Source of the DNA: Lachnospiraceae bacterium
GTDB taxonomy: Bacteria > Bacillota > Clostridia > Lachnospirales > Lachnospiraceae
DNA length: 45,688 bases
Direction of reading: 5' to 3'
Assembly (NCBI GenBank): GCA_030524705.1
Contig: JAUNGD010000023.1
Coordinates: 1 to 45,688, forward strand
Shown here: piece after piece, positions 7,429 through 15,960 of the stretch
Layout of the letters: each line of letters opens with the position of its first letter
Numbering within the stretch: position 1 is the first letter of the stretch
Position numbers and translations under genes: made by a program
Notes under the pieces: generated by a model
The model's database searches: none
What the model was told of the DNA's origin: nothing
Seen by the model: the letters and a program-made list of their open reading frames with translations, nothing else

Positions 7429-8385
7429 ATGAATGTAGCAATCGGAATTGATTTGGGAGGAACAAATATAAAGTATGGACTTATAACAGAAAAGGGCGAT
7501 GTTATAAAAAAAATTTCATTGCCGACCAGAAGAAATTCCGGAGAAAGACAGATTCTTTCCGATATAGCTGCTGAAGTTGTTAGGCTGCAACAGGAGTTTA
7601 TGGGGCAGAATACATATAAAATGCTAGGTATTGGCGTAGGGATACCTGGGCCGGTTCGAGCAGATGGATATGTTGAAACTTGTGTAAATCTGAATTTCAA
7701 GAAAATTAATCCGGCAGAGGCCTTAAGTGAAATGCTGAAAGATATGCCCATTGTAGTCGGAAATGACGCGAACGTTGCTGCCTTGGGGGAAATGTGGCTG
7801 GGAGGCGGAAAAGGATACAAAAATATTCTTGTTGTTACTCTTGGGACAGGAGTAGGATGCGGAGTTGTTTTAAACGGCAGAATTGTATTTGGCAAAGCTG
7901 GATTAGCAGGAGAAATAGGGCATATTATTGTAAATCCTAATGAGGTTGATCAATGTAATTGTGGAAAAAGAGGATGTCTGGATCAATTTGCATCGGCGGA
8001 GGGAATTGTACGGAACGCGAAACGGATTCTGGAATTTTCTTCAATGTCTTCCGAACTGCGAAATATCCCTAAAGATGAACTGACCGCAGAGAAAATCGTA
8101 AATATAGCTAAGAACGGGGATGGGTTGGCCTATTTTATTTTAGATTATTGCATGAGTTTTTTGGGGAAATGTTTGGCAGATACTGCTTACGTAATAGATC
8201 CAGATGTATTTGTAATTGGCGGTGGCGTTTCGAAAGCAGGCGCTTTTTTGACAGATATGATTCAAAAGCATTACGAGAAACAGATCTCTTTATCTGAGGA
8301 AAGAACCCCTGTTATAGTTGCACAACTGGGAAATGATGCCGGTATCTACGGAGCAGCGAGAATGGTATTTGATAAAGAGACATAG
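7429..8385 (+). CDS. ROK-family sugar kinase
   Basis: A 318-aa cytoplasmic kinase expected to phosphorylate a hexose or amino-sugar with ATP. It has the N-terminal phosphate loop IGIDLGGTNIKYGL (~5-18), the catalytic segment GNDANVAALGE, the adenosine-region motif GTGVGCG, and the ROK zinc/sugar signature (GEIGHII followed by CNCGKRGC). It has no N-terminal helix-turn-helix, so it is an enzyme rather than a repressor. Length fits glucokinase-type ROK proteins (300-325). GGGGTGA precedes the ATG. It is the first gene of the cassette, 13 nt before the M24-fold gene, which suggests it acts on the sugar released or imported by that system. Exact sugar unknown. Confidence 0.85.
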   Translation: MNVAIGIDLGGTNIKYGLITEKGDVIKKISLPTRRNSGERQILSDIAAEVVRLQQEFMGQNTYKMLGIGVGIPGPVRADGYVETCVNLNFKKINPAEALSEMLKDMPIVVGNDANVAALGEMWLGGGKGYKNILVVTLGTGVGCGVVLNGRIVFGKAGLAGEIGHIIVNPNEVDQCNCGKRGCLDQFASAEGIVRNAKRILEFSSMSSELRNIPKDELTAEKIVNIAKNGDGLAYFILDYCMSFLGKCLADTAYVIDPDVFVIGGGVSKAGAFLTDMIQKHYEKQISLSEERTPVIVAQLGNDAGIYGAARMVFDKET

Positions 8386-8398
8386 GAAGGAAACGAAC

Positions 8399-9799
8399 AT
8401 GCTGGTAAATAAAGATAATATTCAATATGGAGAGATTAAAGCTCCGGAGGTAGAGTGTTCCTCAAAACCGATTGTATTAAATGATAGGACGATGGAGGAG
8501 CATAAAGGCAAAATTATTGCAGCAATGCAAAAAGAAAAATTAGATTTTCTTTTTATCTATGCAGATAGAGAGCATGGAGGAAATTTTGGGTATTTAACCG
8601 GATTTGAACCGAGATTTGAGGAAGCCGTACTTGTATTGCATGTGAATGGGAAAGCATATTTGTTGTTGGGAAATGAAAATTTGAAAATGGTAAAATACTC
8701 CAGAATTGAGGCAGAGGCTGTACACGTCCCGCACTTTTCCTTGCCCAACCAGCCCATGGATACTGAATTAAATGTAGAAGAATTGATAAGAAGGGCAGAA
8801 ATTTCAGATGGACAGCATGGGGGAGTTGTAGGATGGAAAATGTTTACCTCAAAGAAAGAGGTGAATATAGAGCTTTTTGATGTTCCGTATTTTCTGGTAG
8901 ATGCGCTGAAACAGATTGTTGGAAGGAATGGTTCGATTGAAAACAGAACGGCGTTGTTTATGGATCCATCGGATGGTGCACGGGCTATTGTGAACGCAGA
9001 TGAAGCCGCGCATTATGAATATGGAGCATCAAATGCGGCAGTACATATAAAAGCGGTTATGGATAATTTGAAAGAGGGAAAGACAGAAATAGAATTAGCC
9101 CGCTTTTTAAATCCATCTGGACAGCCGTTAACGGTTCAGACTATCTGTGCATCCGGGCAGCGTTTTACGAAAGCGGTTGTTGCACCCAGAGATAAAAGTA
9201 TTGAAATGGGAGAACCCTTTTCCGTCACAATAGGACTTCGGGGCGGTCTGACCTGTAGAGCCGGTTATGTGGCAAGAGACGAAGAGGATTTGCCAATGGA
9301 TCAAAAAATGTATATAGAGAAAGTCGCAAAACCATACTATGCGGCCTTGGCAACGTGGTATTCAAGTGTTGCGGTTGGTGTTACAGGAGGAGAAATTTAC
9401 CGGCTGGTAGAGCAGGCGGCACCGAAAGAAGAATATGGCTGGTATTTGAATCCTGGCCATTTGATATCAAGCGAAGAATGGCTTTCATCTCCATTTTATA
9501 AAGATTCTAATATTGTGCTGAAAAGCGGTATGATGCTGCAAATGGATATAATTTTTTCTGTAAAAGGATATGCAGGAATCAATGCAGAGGATGGTGTTTT
9601 GTTGGCCGATCGGGATTTGAGAGATGCAATAGCCCGGCGCTATCCTGAATTGTGGGTGCGGATGGCAAAGAGAAGAAGATATTTTACTGATGTATTAGGA
9701 ATTCAAATATCAGATGATTTGTTGCCGTTATCCGGTTTGTGTGGGTATGTTCGTCCGTTTTTGCTGGACAGGAAACGGGCTATGTTTTTAAAGAGCTGA
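8399..9799 (+). CDS. M24 (creatinase/prolidase-fold) family protein with altered metal site
   Basis: A 466-aa protein with the two-domain plan of aminopeptidase P, prolidase and creatinase: an N-terminal domain (~35-200) and a pita-bread C-terminal domain (~215-455). Of the five usual metal ligands, the His (GH, His354) and the last Glu (AED, Glu397) are visible; the first Asp is replaced by Thr277, the second falls in a changed segment (CRAGYVAR), and the penultimate Glu is Asp383. It is therefore either a non-metal enzyme, as creatinase is, or a catalytically dead relative. ATG 8399 was chosen over an upstream in-frame ATG because GGAAGG sits just before it and the gene then follows the kinase without overlap. 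Substrate unknown. Confidence 0.7.
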   Translation: MLVNKDNIQYGEIKAPEVECSSKPIVLNDRTMEEHKGKIIAAMQKEKLDFLFIYADREHGGNFGYLTGFEPRFEEAVLVLHVNGKAYLLLGNENLKMVKYSRIEAEAVHVPHFSLPNQPMDTELNVEELIRRAEISDGQHGGVVGWKMFTSKKEVNIELFDVPYFLVDALKQIVGRNGSIENRTALFMDPSDGARAIVNADEAAHYEYGASNAAVHIKAVMDNLKEGKTEIELARFLNPSGQPLTVQTICASGQRFTKAVVAPRDKSIEMGEPFSVTIGLRGGLTCRAGYVARDEEDLPMDQKMYIEKVAKPYYAALATWYSSVAVGVTGGEIYRLVEQAAPKEEYGWYLNPGHLISSEEWLSSPFYKDSNIVLKSGMMLQMDIIFSVKGYAGINAEDGVLLADRDLRDAIARRYPELWVRMAKRRRYFTDVLGIQISDDLLPLSGLCGYVRPFLLDRKRAMFLKS

Positions 9800-9835
9800 A
9801 TTTATAAATATATAGAGATACAGGTTGTTGCGATA

Positions 9836-9889
9836 AGTTCCATGGGAATGGAGGTGGATAAAATGCATGGAACTAAGCGTGAAAATTAA
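9836..9889 (+). promoter_or_regulatory. Hairpin with embedded mini-ORF before the binding-protein gene
   Basis: AGTTCCATG (9836-9844) pairs perfectly with CATGGAACT (9866-9874). The loop carries a strong ribosome site GGAGGTGG (9850-9857) leading to ATG 9863, which opens an 8-codon frame (MHGTKREN) ending at 9889. It could be a leader peptide, or a chance frame on a stabilising hairpin in front of the highly expressed binding-protein gene. Confidence 0.4.
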
Positions 9890-9915
9890 AATAATAAAAT
9901 CAGGAGGAAATTAAT

Positions 9916-10854
9916 ATGAAAAAGAAAATGGTAATGGCACTTGCAATGGTTTTAGGGCTCCAGTTGGCGGTAAGTGGTATAGCAAATGCAGAGGAATCAG
10001 ATGTTACGTTTGCTACTATTATGCAGACAAACAATGACTGGGCAATGACTTTGGCAAAGGGCGGCGAAGAAGCATGTGAAAAATACGGATATAAGCATAT
10101 TACTATGAATCCGGAGGGCGATATTCAAAAGCAGACAGATTTAGTTCAAAGCTGTATAAGTCAGGGCGTGACAGGACTGTTTCTTCATGCCGTTGACAGC
10201 CAGGCCATTATTCCGGTACTGAAGCAGGCTGCAGATGCAGGAATTTACGTGTTTGCACAGTCGGATATGGCAGAGGCATTTAAAGATTATGATAATTGCT
10301 TTTTTGCAGACTATAATCATAAGACAGCCGCTTCAAAATGTGCAGATGCTGTGGCAGAGGCTCTCGGAAATGAAGGGAAAGTTGGAATTATTGCGGGAAT
10401 TGCCGGAGCAGACAATACGACTCAGCGATCAGAGGGCTTCCGAAAGAGAATAGAAGAAGAATACAGCGATATTGAGATTGTTAATGAAATTAACTGTGAT
10501 TGGGACCGTGCAGTGGCAATGAGCGCAGCAGAAGATATGATCACCGGAAACCCTGATATTGGAGCATTCTACTGTATGGGTGAAGAAATGGCATGGGGTG
10601 TTTTAGAGGCGGTACAGGATTCTGGCAAAGATATTAAAGTAGTTACGATTGATGCCTCTACTCCGACGGTACAGATGGTAATGGATGGAGAAATGTATGC
10701 TTGTATTGGCTGTCCGCCAAAAAGCTTTTCCGGCGGAGCAATTGATATTATGAATAAGCTTCTGGCAGGAGAAACAGTAGACAGTCAGTTGTACCCGGTT
10801 GAACCTACATATATGACGCAGGAAAATGCATCGCTGGAAATGGCAGATTATTAA
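9916..10854 (+). CDS. Sugar ABC transporter binding protein, RbsB-like
   Basis: A 312-aa secreted binding protein of the periplasmic-binding-protein type I (ribose/galactose) group. Residues ~1-26 are a signal peptide ending in GIANA; the mature domain starts with VTFATIMQTNNDW and continues with the typical alternation of beta strands and helices (QKQTDLVQSCISQGVTGLFL; GKVGIIAGIAG; KVVTIDAS). It feeds the ATPase and two permeases that follow. Start supported by AGGAGG 8 nt upstream. Like the other two binding proteins of the window it has no cysteine at the signal-peptide end, so it is not a conventional lipoprotein. The ligand is probably a sugar or sugar conjugate. Confidence 0.85.
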   Translation: MKKKMVMALAMVLGLQLAVSGIANAEESDVTFATIMQTNNDWAMTLAKGGEEACEKYGYKHITMNPEGDIQKQTDLVQSCISQGVTGLFLHAVDSQAIIPVLKQAADAGIYVFAQSDMAEAFKDYDNCFFADYNHKTAASKCADAVAEALGNEGKVGIIAGIAGADNTTQRSEGFRKRIEEEYSDIEIVNEINCDWDRAVAMSAAEDMITGNPDIGAFYCMGEEMAWGVLEAVQDSGKDIKVVTIDASTPTVQMVMDGEMYACIGCPPKSFSGGAIDIMNKLLAGETVDSQLYPVEPTYMTQENASLEMADY

Positions 10855-10862
10855 TAATTACA

Positions 10863-10903
10863 GGGCTGTGAAAACATCTTTTTCGGGGCGTTTTGCACAG
10901 CCC
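10863..10903 (+). other. Stem-loop between binding-protein and ATPase genes
   Basis: GGGCTGTG (10863-10870) pairs with CACAGCCC (10896-10903), extended inward by AAAAC/GTTTT across a bulged G to 13 bp. Only TTT follows. It lies in the 75-nt gap after the binding-protein gene and probably acts as an attenuator or 3' stabiliser, giving more binding protein than membrane parts. Confidence 0.6.
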
Positions 10904-10929
10904 TTTATAAAAGCATGGAGGTGTAGCAA

Positions 10930-12417
10930 ATGGGAGAATTTATTTTGGATGTAAAAAACGTATCGAAAATATTTCCAGCGGTAAAAGCGTTGGACAATGT
11001 TTCTCTGCGGGTAAGAAAAGGAGAAATTCATGCTTTTGTAGGTGAAAATGGTGCAGGTAAATCTACATTGATGAAAATATTGAATGGAAACTATAAAAAA
11101 GATGAGGGAAGTATTTATTTTGACGGAAAAGAAGCAGATATTAAAAATCCGGAAGACGCGAGAAATCTTGGTATCAGTATTATATTTCAGGAATTAAATC
11201 TGGTTCCACATCTGTCGATAGCTGAAAATATTTATATGGGAAGATTGTTCAGAGGGAAATTTTCCTTGATCGACTGGGAAAAGGTATATAAAAGAGCAGA
11301 TGAATTAATGGAGCAGATTGGTTATCGGATGGACTCGCGTACAAAAGTGGAAAGTTTGAGTGTTGCTCAGAAACAAATGGTGGAAATTGCGAAAGCTCTT
11401 TCTTATCCTAATACAAAATTGATTCTGATGGATGAGCCTTCTGCAACACTTACAACAAAAGAATGCAAAAAGTTGTTTGACGTAATTCGAAGCTTGAAGG
11501 AAAGAGGGGTTTCTGTAATTTACATTTCTCATAAGCTGGAGGAAATTGATGAGTTATGTGAGTGGGTAACGATATTGCGGGATGGAAAAATTATAGACAG
11601 CGGGCCAATCTCATCCTTTACAAGGGACCAGATGATCGCAAAAATGATCGGAAGAGAGATAACGAATAAGTTCCCGAAAAGGAATAGTACAGTAAGGGAG
11701 AAAGAAGTACTTTCAGTGAAAGGGCTGAATCGTGCAGGGGTGATCTCAGATGTCTCTTTTTCTTTGCGGGAGGGAGAAGTGCTGGGATTTGCGGGTCTGG
11801 TAGGCGCTGGAAGAACGGAAATAGCGCGTGCTATCTGTGGAGTGGATTATACGGATTCTGGTGAAATATTCGTAGGAGGGGAAAGAGTAAAGATCAATAA
11901 TCCGAAAGATGCTTTAAAAGTTGGAATTGCATATTTAAGTGAGGACAGAAAGCAGGAGGGCTTGGTTTTAAAAGCACCTATTAAATGGAATATAAGCATG
12001 GCAAATATGGAGAATGCGTTGTCTATGGGTATGATAAATGAGAAAAAAGACAGGCAAATATCGGACAAAATGATCCAGGCTATGCTGATAAAAACCGCAT
12101 CTATGGAGGAATATGCCGGTAATTTGAGCGGCGGAAATCAACAGAAAATCGTTATTGGAAAATGGCTAAATACGAATGCAAAAATTTTTATTTTTGATGA
12201 ACCGACGCGGGGAATAGATGTTGGTGCTAAATATGAGATATATCTGCTAATCAACAGGCTGGTGGAAGAAGGAAGGAGCGTTATTCTTATTTCATCAGAA
12301 ATGCCGGAGGTACTGGAAATGAGTGATCGTGTATTAGTGATAAATAAAGGAACAATAGTTGCTGATTTATCAGGTGAAAAAAAGAACGCACAGACAGTAA
12401 TGGAGTATGCAATTTGA
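10930..12417 (+). CDS. Sugar ABC transporter ATPase, RbsA-like (two nucleotide-binding domains)
   Basis: A 495-aa ATPase with two tandem nucleotide-binding domains, the hallmark of the Rbs/Mgl/Xyl carbohydrate importers. Domain 1 (~1-240) has Walker A GENGAGKST and Walker B LILMDEPSATL; domain 2 (~255-495) has a degenerate Walker A (LVGAGRTE), signature LSGGNQQK and Walker B IFIFDEPTRGIDVGAKYEIY. The degenerate second Walker A is normal for this family. GGAGGTG precedes the ATG. Its 3' end overlaps the first possible start of the next permease, so the operon continues directly. It energises the importer with permeases at 12443 and 13432. Confidence 0.92.
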   Translation: MGEFILDVKNVSKIFPAVKALDNVSLRVRKGEIHAFVGENGAGKSTLMKILNGNYKKDEGSIYFDGKEADIKNPEDARNLGISIIFQELNLVPHLSIAENIYMGRLFRGKFSLIDWEKVYKRADELMEQIGYRMDSRTKVESLSVAQKQMVEIAKALSYPNTKLILMDEPSATLTTKECKKLFDVIRSLKERGVSVIYISHKLEEIDELCEWVTILRDGKIIDSGPISSFTRDQMIAKMIGREITNKFPKRNSTVREKEVLSVKGLNRAGVISDVSFSLREGEVLGFAGLVGAGRTEIARAICGVDYTDSGEIFVGGERVKINNPKDALKVGIAYLSEDRKQEGLVLKAPIKWNISMANMENALSMGMINEKKDRQISDKMIQAMLIKTASMEEYAGNLSGGNQQKIVIGKWLNTNAKIFIFDEPTRGIDVGAKYEIYLLINRLVEEGRSVILISSEMPEVLEMSDRVLVINKGTIVADLSGEKKNAQTVMEYAI

Positions 12418-12442
12418 AAGGGATAGGGAGGTGGTAGAAATT

Positions 12443-13420
12443 ATGGCAGAGGAGAAAGTCATGAAAGATGGGGCTTTAAATAAATATATTCAATTTTTTC
12501 TTGAAAATCTAAATTGGGTTCTGTTAATTCTTTTGGTATTATTTGGGGTTCTTTTTACAGATAATTTTTTCTCATGGAATAATATTTCAAATGTATTGAA
12601 ACAGGTAAGTATTAATGGAGTACTGGCTGCCGGATTTACAATCGTAATTCTTGCAGATGGTTTTGACCTGTCGATCGGTTCTATTATATCAATTTGCGCT
12701 GTTGTTGCGGTCGGGACGTTAAATGCTACCCAAAATACACTGCTGGCAGTTCTGGTTTCTATTCTGATCGGTTTAGCTTTCGGTATCTTTAATGGACTAC
12801 TGATAAAAATTATAAAAGGGAATAACAGCGACTCCTTTTTAACGACGCTGGGAACGATGCTGGTAGCATCGAGCTGTGCGTATACATACAGCGAAGGCTT
12901 CAATATTTATTGTGATAGCACTGTAAAAGCCTACCGGGTGATTGGCAAAGGAACAATTTTGGGTATTCCGGTTTTGATTGTTATCATGTTTTCTGTAATG
13001 CTTATATTAGAATTTATTCTTCAGAAAACAGCTCTTGGAAGGAAGATTAAGCTGAGCGGAAGCAATCGTGTAGCGGTCTACATGTCAGGAATTAATGCAC
13101 ATAATATAAAAATATTTTCTTTTGCGGTAACTGGATTATGTGCAGGTATTGCAGCCGTTATGCTGACGGCAAGAACCGGAGTCGCGTCGCCCTCCACTGG
13201 ATATGGCTATGAAGTGGATGCTGCAACGGCAGCGATTATAGGAGGTAACCGGGAAGGCGGAATGAGAGGAAGCATTGTAAAAACGCTTACGGGGGTTTTG
13301 ATCCTGGGATTGCTGACAAATATTATGAATATCATGAATATAAGCACTGTAGTTCAGACAATCTTTAAAGGTACTATATTGTTACTTACCTTGTATACAA
13401 ATCGTTTAAAGAGGCTGTAG
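12443..13420 (+). CDS. Sugar ABC transporter permease 1, RbsC-like
   Basis: A 325-aa membrane permease of the BPD_transp_2 type with about 8-10 hydrophobic segments. It shows the family pattern LADGFDLSIGSI near residue 75 and GRKIKLSGSNRVAVYMSGIN in the conserved cytoplasmic loop near residue 205. ATG 12443 follows AGGGAGG at 12425-12431; an earlier in-frame ATG at 12407 would overlap the ATPase gene by 11 nt and give a longer, charged N-terminus without homologous features. It is followed 11 nt later by a second RbsC-like gene, so the channel is probably a heterodimer. Confidence 0.88.
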   Translation: MAEEKVMKDGALNKYIQFFLENLNWVLLILLVLFGVLFTDNFFSWNNISNVLKQVSINGVLAAGFTIVILADGFDLSIGSIISICAVVAVGTLNATQNTLLAVLVSILIGLAFGIFNGLLIKIIKGNNSDSFLTTLGTMLVASSCAYTYSEGFNIYCDSTVKAYRVIGKGTILGIPVLIVIMFSVMLILEFILQKTALGRKIKLSGSNRVAVYMSGINAHNIKIFSFAVTGLCAGIAAVMLTARTGVASPSTGYGYEVDAATAAIIGGNREGGMRGSIVKTLTGVLILGLLTNIMNIMNISTVVQTIFKGTILLLTLYTNRLKRL

Positions 13421-13431
13421 GAGGGACGAGT

Positions 13432-14373
13432 ATGGTATTGGCAAAAAAGTTGATGAATCAATATAGAATTTGGATTATTTGTATCGTAGCATTTTTGATA
13501 GTCCCTTTGTTTAAACCTGCATTTTTAACAGTGAACAATATAGAAGGAATTTTAACTTCTATGGTTACATACGGTGTCATTGCACTTGGCTTGACAATGA
13601 CATTGATAACAGGAGAGATCAATATTTCAATTGGCGCAGTTATGGCTTTTTCCAGTGTTACTTTTGCGGTATGTATGAAGTCTCTTCCGATTGTAGTATC
13701 CATGGTGCTCGCTTTAGCAGGAGCTGCTGTTTTTGGACTGGTAGACGGATATTTTGTTGCATATAAAAAGCTGCCGGCTTTTATGGTCTCTGTTGCTGTA
13801 ATGGTAACGGTGCGGGGAATTGCGTTGGCGGTATCCGGAGAAGCTCCTGTTGGAATTATGTCAGATACAATTGCAAAAATAGGGAGACTTCAGATCGCAC
13901 ACATACCGGTATTGTTTTTATTTTTATTGTTATGTGTGTTAATTTTAGAGCTATTTTTGAAAAGAACACAGGTAGGAAGAAATATGTACGCTGTGGGAGG
14001 CGCACCGGAGGTTGCAGCAGCCTACGGATTAAATGTAGAGAAATATAAGTGCCTTTCTTTGACGTTTTGTTCTTTCATGGCAGGCGTGGGAGGGATTCTT
14101 CTGGCTATCCGAATGTGTTCAGGCTCTCCGTCTGTGGGAGAAGATGCAATGCCTTCTGTTCTTCCGATGATCGTAATTGGTGGTACTTCAATATCTGGTG
14201 GAAAAGGCGGAATGATAAAAACATTGTCCGGAATCGTTCTGATGAATTTGATTTTTAATATTATGAGTATGTTTAATATATACGTAAATGTACAGAACCT
14301 GATAAAAGGAGGAATTCTTCTGGTTATCGTCATTACAGACAGGTATCTGGAAAACAGAAATAAAAAAATATAA
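13432..14373 (+). CDS. Sugar ABC transporter permease 2, RbsC-like
   Basis: A 313-aa membrane permease, paralogous to the previous gene. It contains the conserved segment LITGEINISIGAVMAFSSV near residue 60 and GRNMYAVGGAPEVAAAYGLN in the ATPase-facing loop near residue 185, plus the GGTSISGGKG stretch near the C-terminus. AGGAGGGAC lies just before the ATG. Two different permeases with one double-domain ATPase is a known arrangement in several Rbs-type importers (for example those for galactofuranose). The M81-type hydrolase gene starts 22 nt later. Confidence 0.88.
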   Translation: MVLAKKLMNQYRIWIICIVAFLIVPLFKPAFLTVNNIEGILTSMVTYGVIALGLTMTLITGEINISIGAVMAFSSVTFAVCMKSLPIVVSMVLALAGAAVFGLVDGYFVAYKKLPAFMVSVAVMVTVRGIALAVSGEAPVGIMSDTIAKIGRLQIAHIPVLFLFLLLCVLILELFLKRTQVGRNMYAVGGAPEVAAAYGLNVEKYKCLSLTFCSFMAGVGGILLAIRMCSGSPSVGEDAMPSVLPMIVIGGTSISGGKGGMIKTLSGIVLMNLIFNIMSMFNIYVNVQNLIKGGILLVIVITDRYLENRNKKI

Positions 14374-14395
14374 TTTGTAAAGGGAGGCAAGCATT

Positions 14396-15853
14396 ATGAA
14401 ATTTTTAGTAGCAGGATTTTATCATGAATCGAATACATTTAATCCGATTCTTACAAAAAAAGAGGATTTTATCGTAGTTCAAGGAAAGGAGCTACTGGAT
14501 TGTTTTCCGGGAGCTGTAAATACGTTTCTGGAAGCCGGTGCCGAGGTTGTGCCTTGTACGTTTGCGGGATGGATGTCTTCTGGCGTGATTGAAGAAGATG
14601 CATATCGGTATTATGTGGATATGATCGTGGAGCAGATAAAGGCGGAAGAGAATATCAGCGGTATTTGGCTTCAATTGCATGGGGCAATATATGTTGAAAA
14701 CATTGGATGCGGCGAATTATTTATGCTGAGGAAAATTCGGCAGGCAGTCGGATATGATATACCGATTGCAATAGGTATGGATCCTCATGGAAATCTTTCG
14801 CCGGACATTGCAGACTATGCAAACATTGTACGGGCATATCACACGGCGCCGCATGTGGACCAGCAGGATACGTACAGGGTAACGGCGGAGGCTTTGGTGG
14901 ATTTTGCAGAGCGTAAGGTTAGAATAAAACCGGCCTTTGTACGGCTTCCGATGCTCCTTTGTGGGGATACGGCCCTGACCAGGGATGAACCCCTTCGTTC
15001 GGTTATTGCACATTTCAAACAGATGGAGGCAGATAAAGAAGTTGCGTGTGCATCCTTTTTTATCTCAATGCATTCTGCAAATACAGAAAATACATATCCT
15101 GCAGTCGTGATCGTACCGAGAAATCCCGAGGATTACGATCGTATGATGGACATTGCCAGAAAGACTGCCGAAGAAGTTTATGACAGGAGACATGAATTTC
15201 GCTTTGAGGGAGAGTTGGTAAAACCGGAAGTGGCAATAGACATGGCTTGTGATTGTGCAGAGTCTCCGGTGGTCATTTCTGATTCTGGTGACAATACGAC
15301 GGCGGGAGCTACTGGAATGAATACTTTCTTTTTGAAACTGTTTCTTGAACGGAAAGATCTTCATGGGAAAAAGGTATTAATTTCAACAATTTATGATAAG
15401 AATGCATACAATGTACTAAAGGATAAAGAGATCGGCAGTGAATTTGAAATTATGCTGGGAACAGGTGTTGACCAATGGTCGCAGCCAGTGCCGATTAAAG
15501 GGAAGATAAAGGCAAAAGGGGAGACATTGATTTATGCACCGATGAGGAATTCGAGAAATACTACGGCAGGCGGTTTGATAACAGTGGAGGTAGGCGATAT
15601 AGATATTACTATATGTGAAGTAGCAGATTCATTTACCGATGTGGATCAGTGTGAGGTCGGTAATTTTTGTGCGGAAGATTACGATATTATTGTGGTAAAA
15701 CAGGCATATCAGTTCCCGGATCTAGTTAAGCTGGCTAAAAAACAGATCATTGCATTGACACCGGGAGCTACATATCAGGATTTGATTGCTATAAAAAATC
15801 TATATACAAAACTTCCCTGGACCCTATGGCCTTTCCAGGGAACAGACAAATAA
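14396..15853 (+). CDS. M81 family metallohydrolase (MlrC/microcystinase C type)
   Basis: A 485-aa protein of the M81/MlrC family, whose founding member cleaves linearised microcystin. The N-terminal half is the M81 domain; the metal ligand pattern of the family is intact: Glu11 in FYHESNTF, Asp129-x-His131 in GMDPHGN and His153 in YHTAPH (the Asp-x-His to His spacing is as in MlrC). The C-terminal half (~300-470) matches the MlrC C-terminal domain. GGGAGG precedes the ATG. Family members outside microcystin degraders have no settled substrate. Co-location with a sugar importer and a ROK kinase suggests an amide-containing sugar derivative; this is inference. Confidence 0.85.
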   Translation: MKFLVAGFYHESNTFNPILTKKEDFIVVQGKELLDCFPGAVNTFLEAGAEVVPCTFAGWMSSGVIEEDAYRYYVDMIVEQIKAEENISGIWLQLHGAIYVENIGCGELFMLRKIRQAVGYDIPIAIGMDPHGNLSPDIADYANIVRAYHTAPHVDQQDTYRVTAEALVDFAERKVRIKPAFVRLPMLLCGDTALTRDEPLRSVIAHFKQMEADKEVACASFFISMHSANTENTYPAVVIVPRNPEDYDRMMDIARKTAEEVYDRRHEFRFEGELVKPEVAIDMACDCAESPVVISDSGDNTTAGATGMNTFFLKLFLERKDLHGKKVLISTIYDKNAYNVLKDKEIGSEFEIMLGTGVDQWSQPVPIKGKIKAKGETLIYAPMRNSRNTTAGGLITVEVGDIDITICEVADSFTDVDQCEVGNFCAEDYDIIVVKQAYQFPDLVKLAKKQIIALTPGATYQDLIAIKNLYTKLPWTLWPFQGTDK

Positions 15854-15895
15854 TCTACTCCTGGATTAGAAAAATACATTTTCTGAGGAAAGAAT

Positions 15896-15924
15896 TTGTA
15901 CATAGTGCCTGGTTATGGTAAAAT
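15896..15924 (+). promoter_or_regulatory. Promoter of the ROK repressor gene
   Basis: TTGTAC (15896-15901), a 17-nt spacer and TAAAAT (15919-15924) preceded by TGG (extended -10). The predicted start near 15931 leaves only about 9 nt before ATG 15940, which argues for the TTG at 15961 as the true translation start. Confidence 0.65.
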
Positions 15925-15960
15925 CAGGAAAAAGGCTAAATGCGGGGGAGGAGGAGAAGT

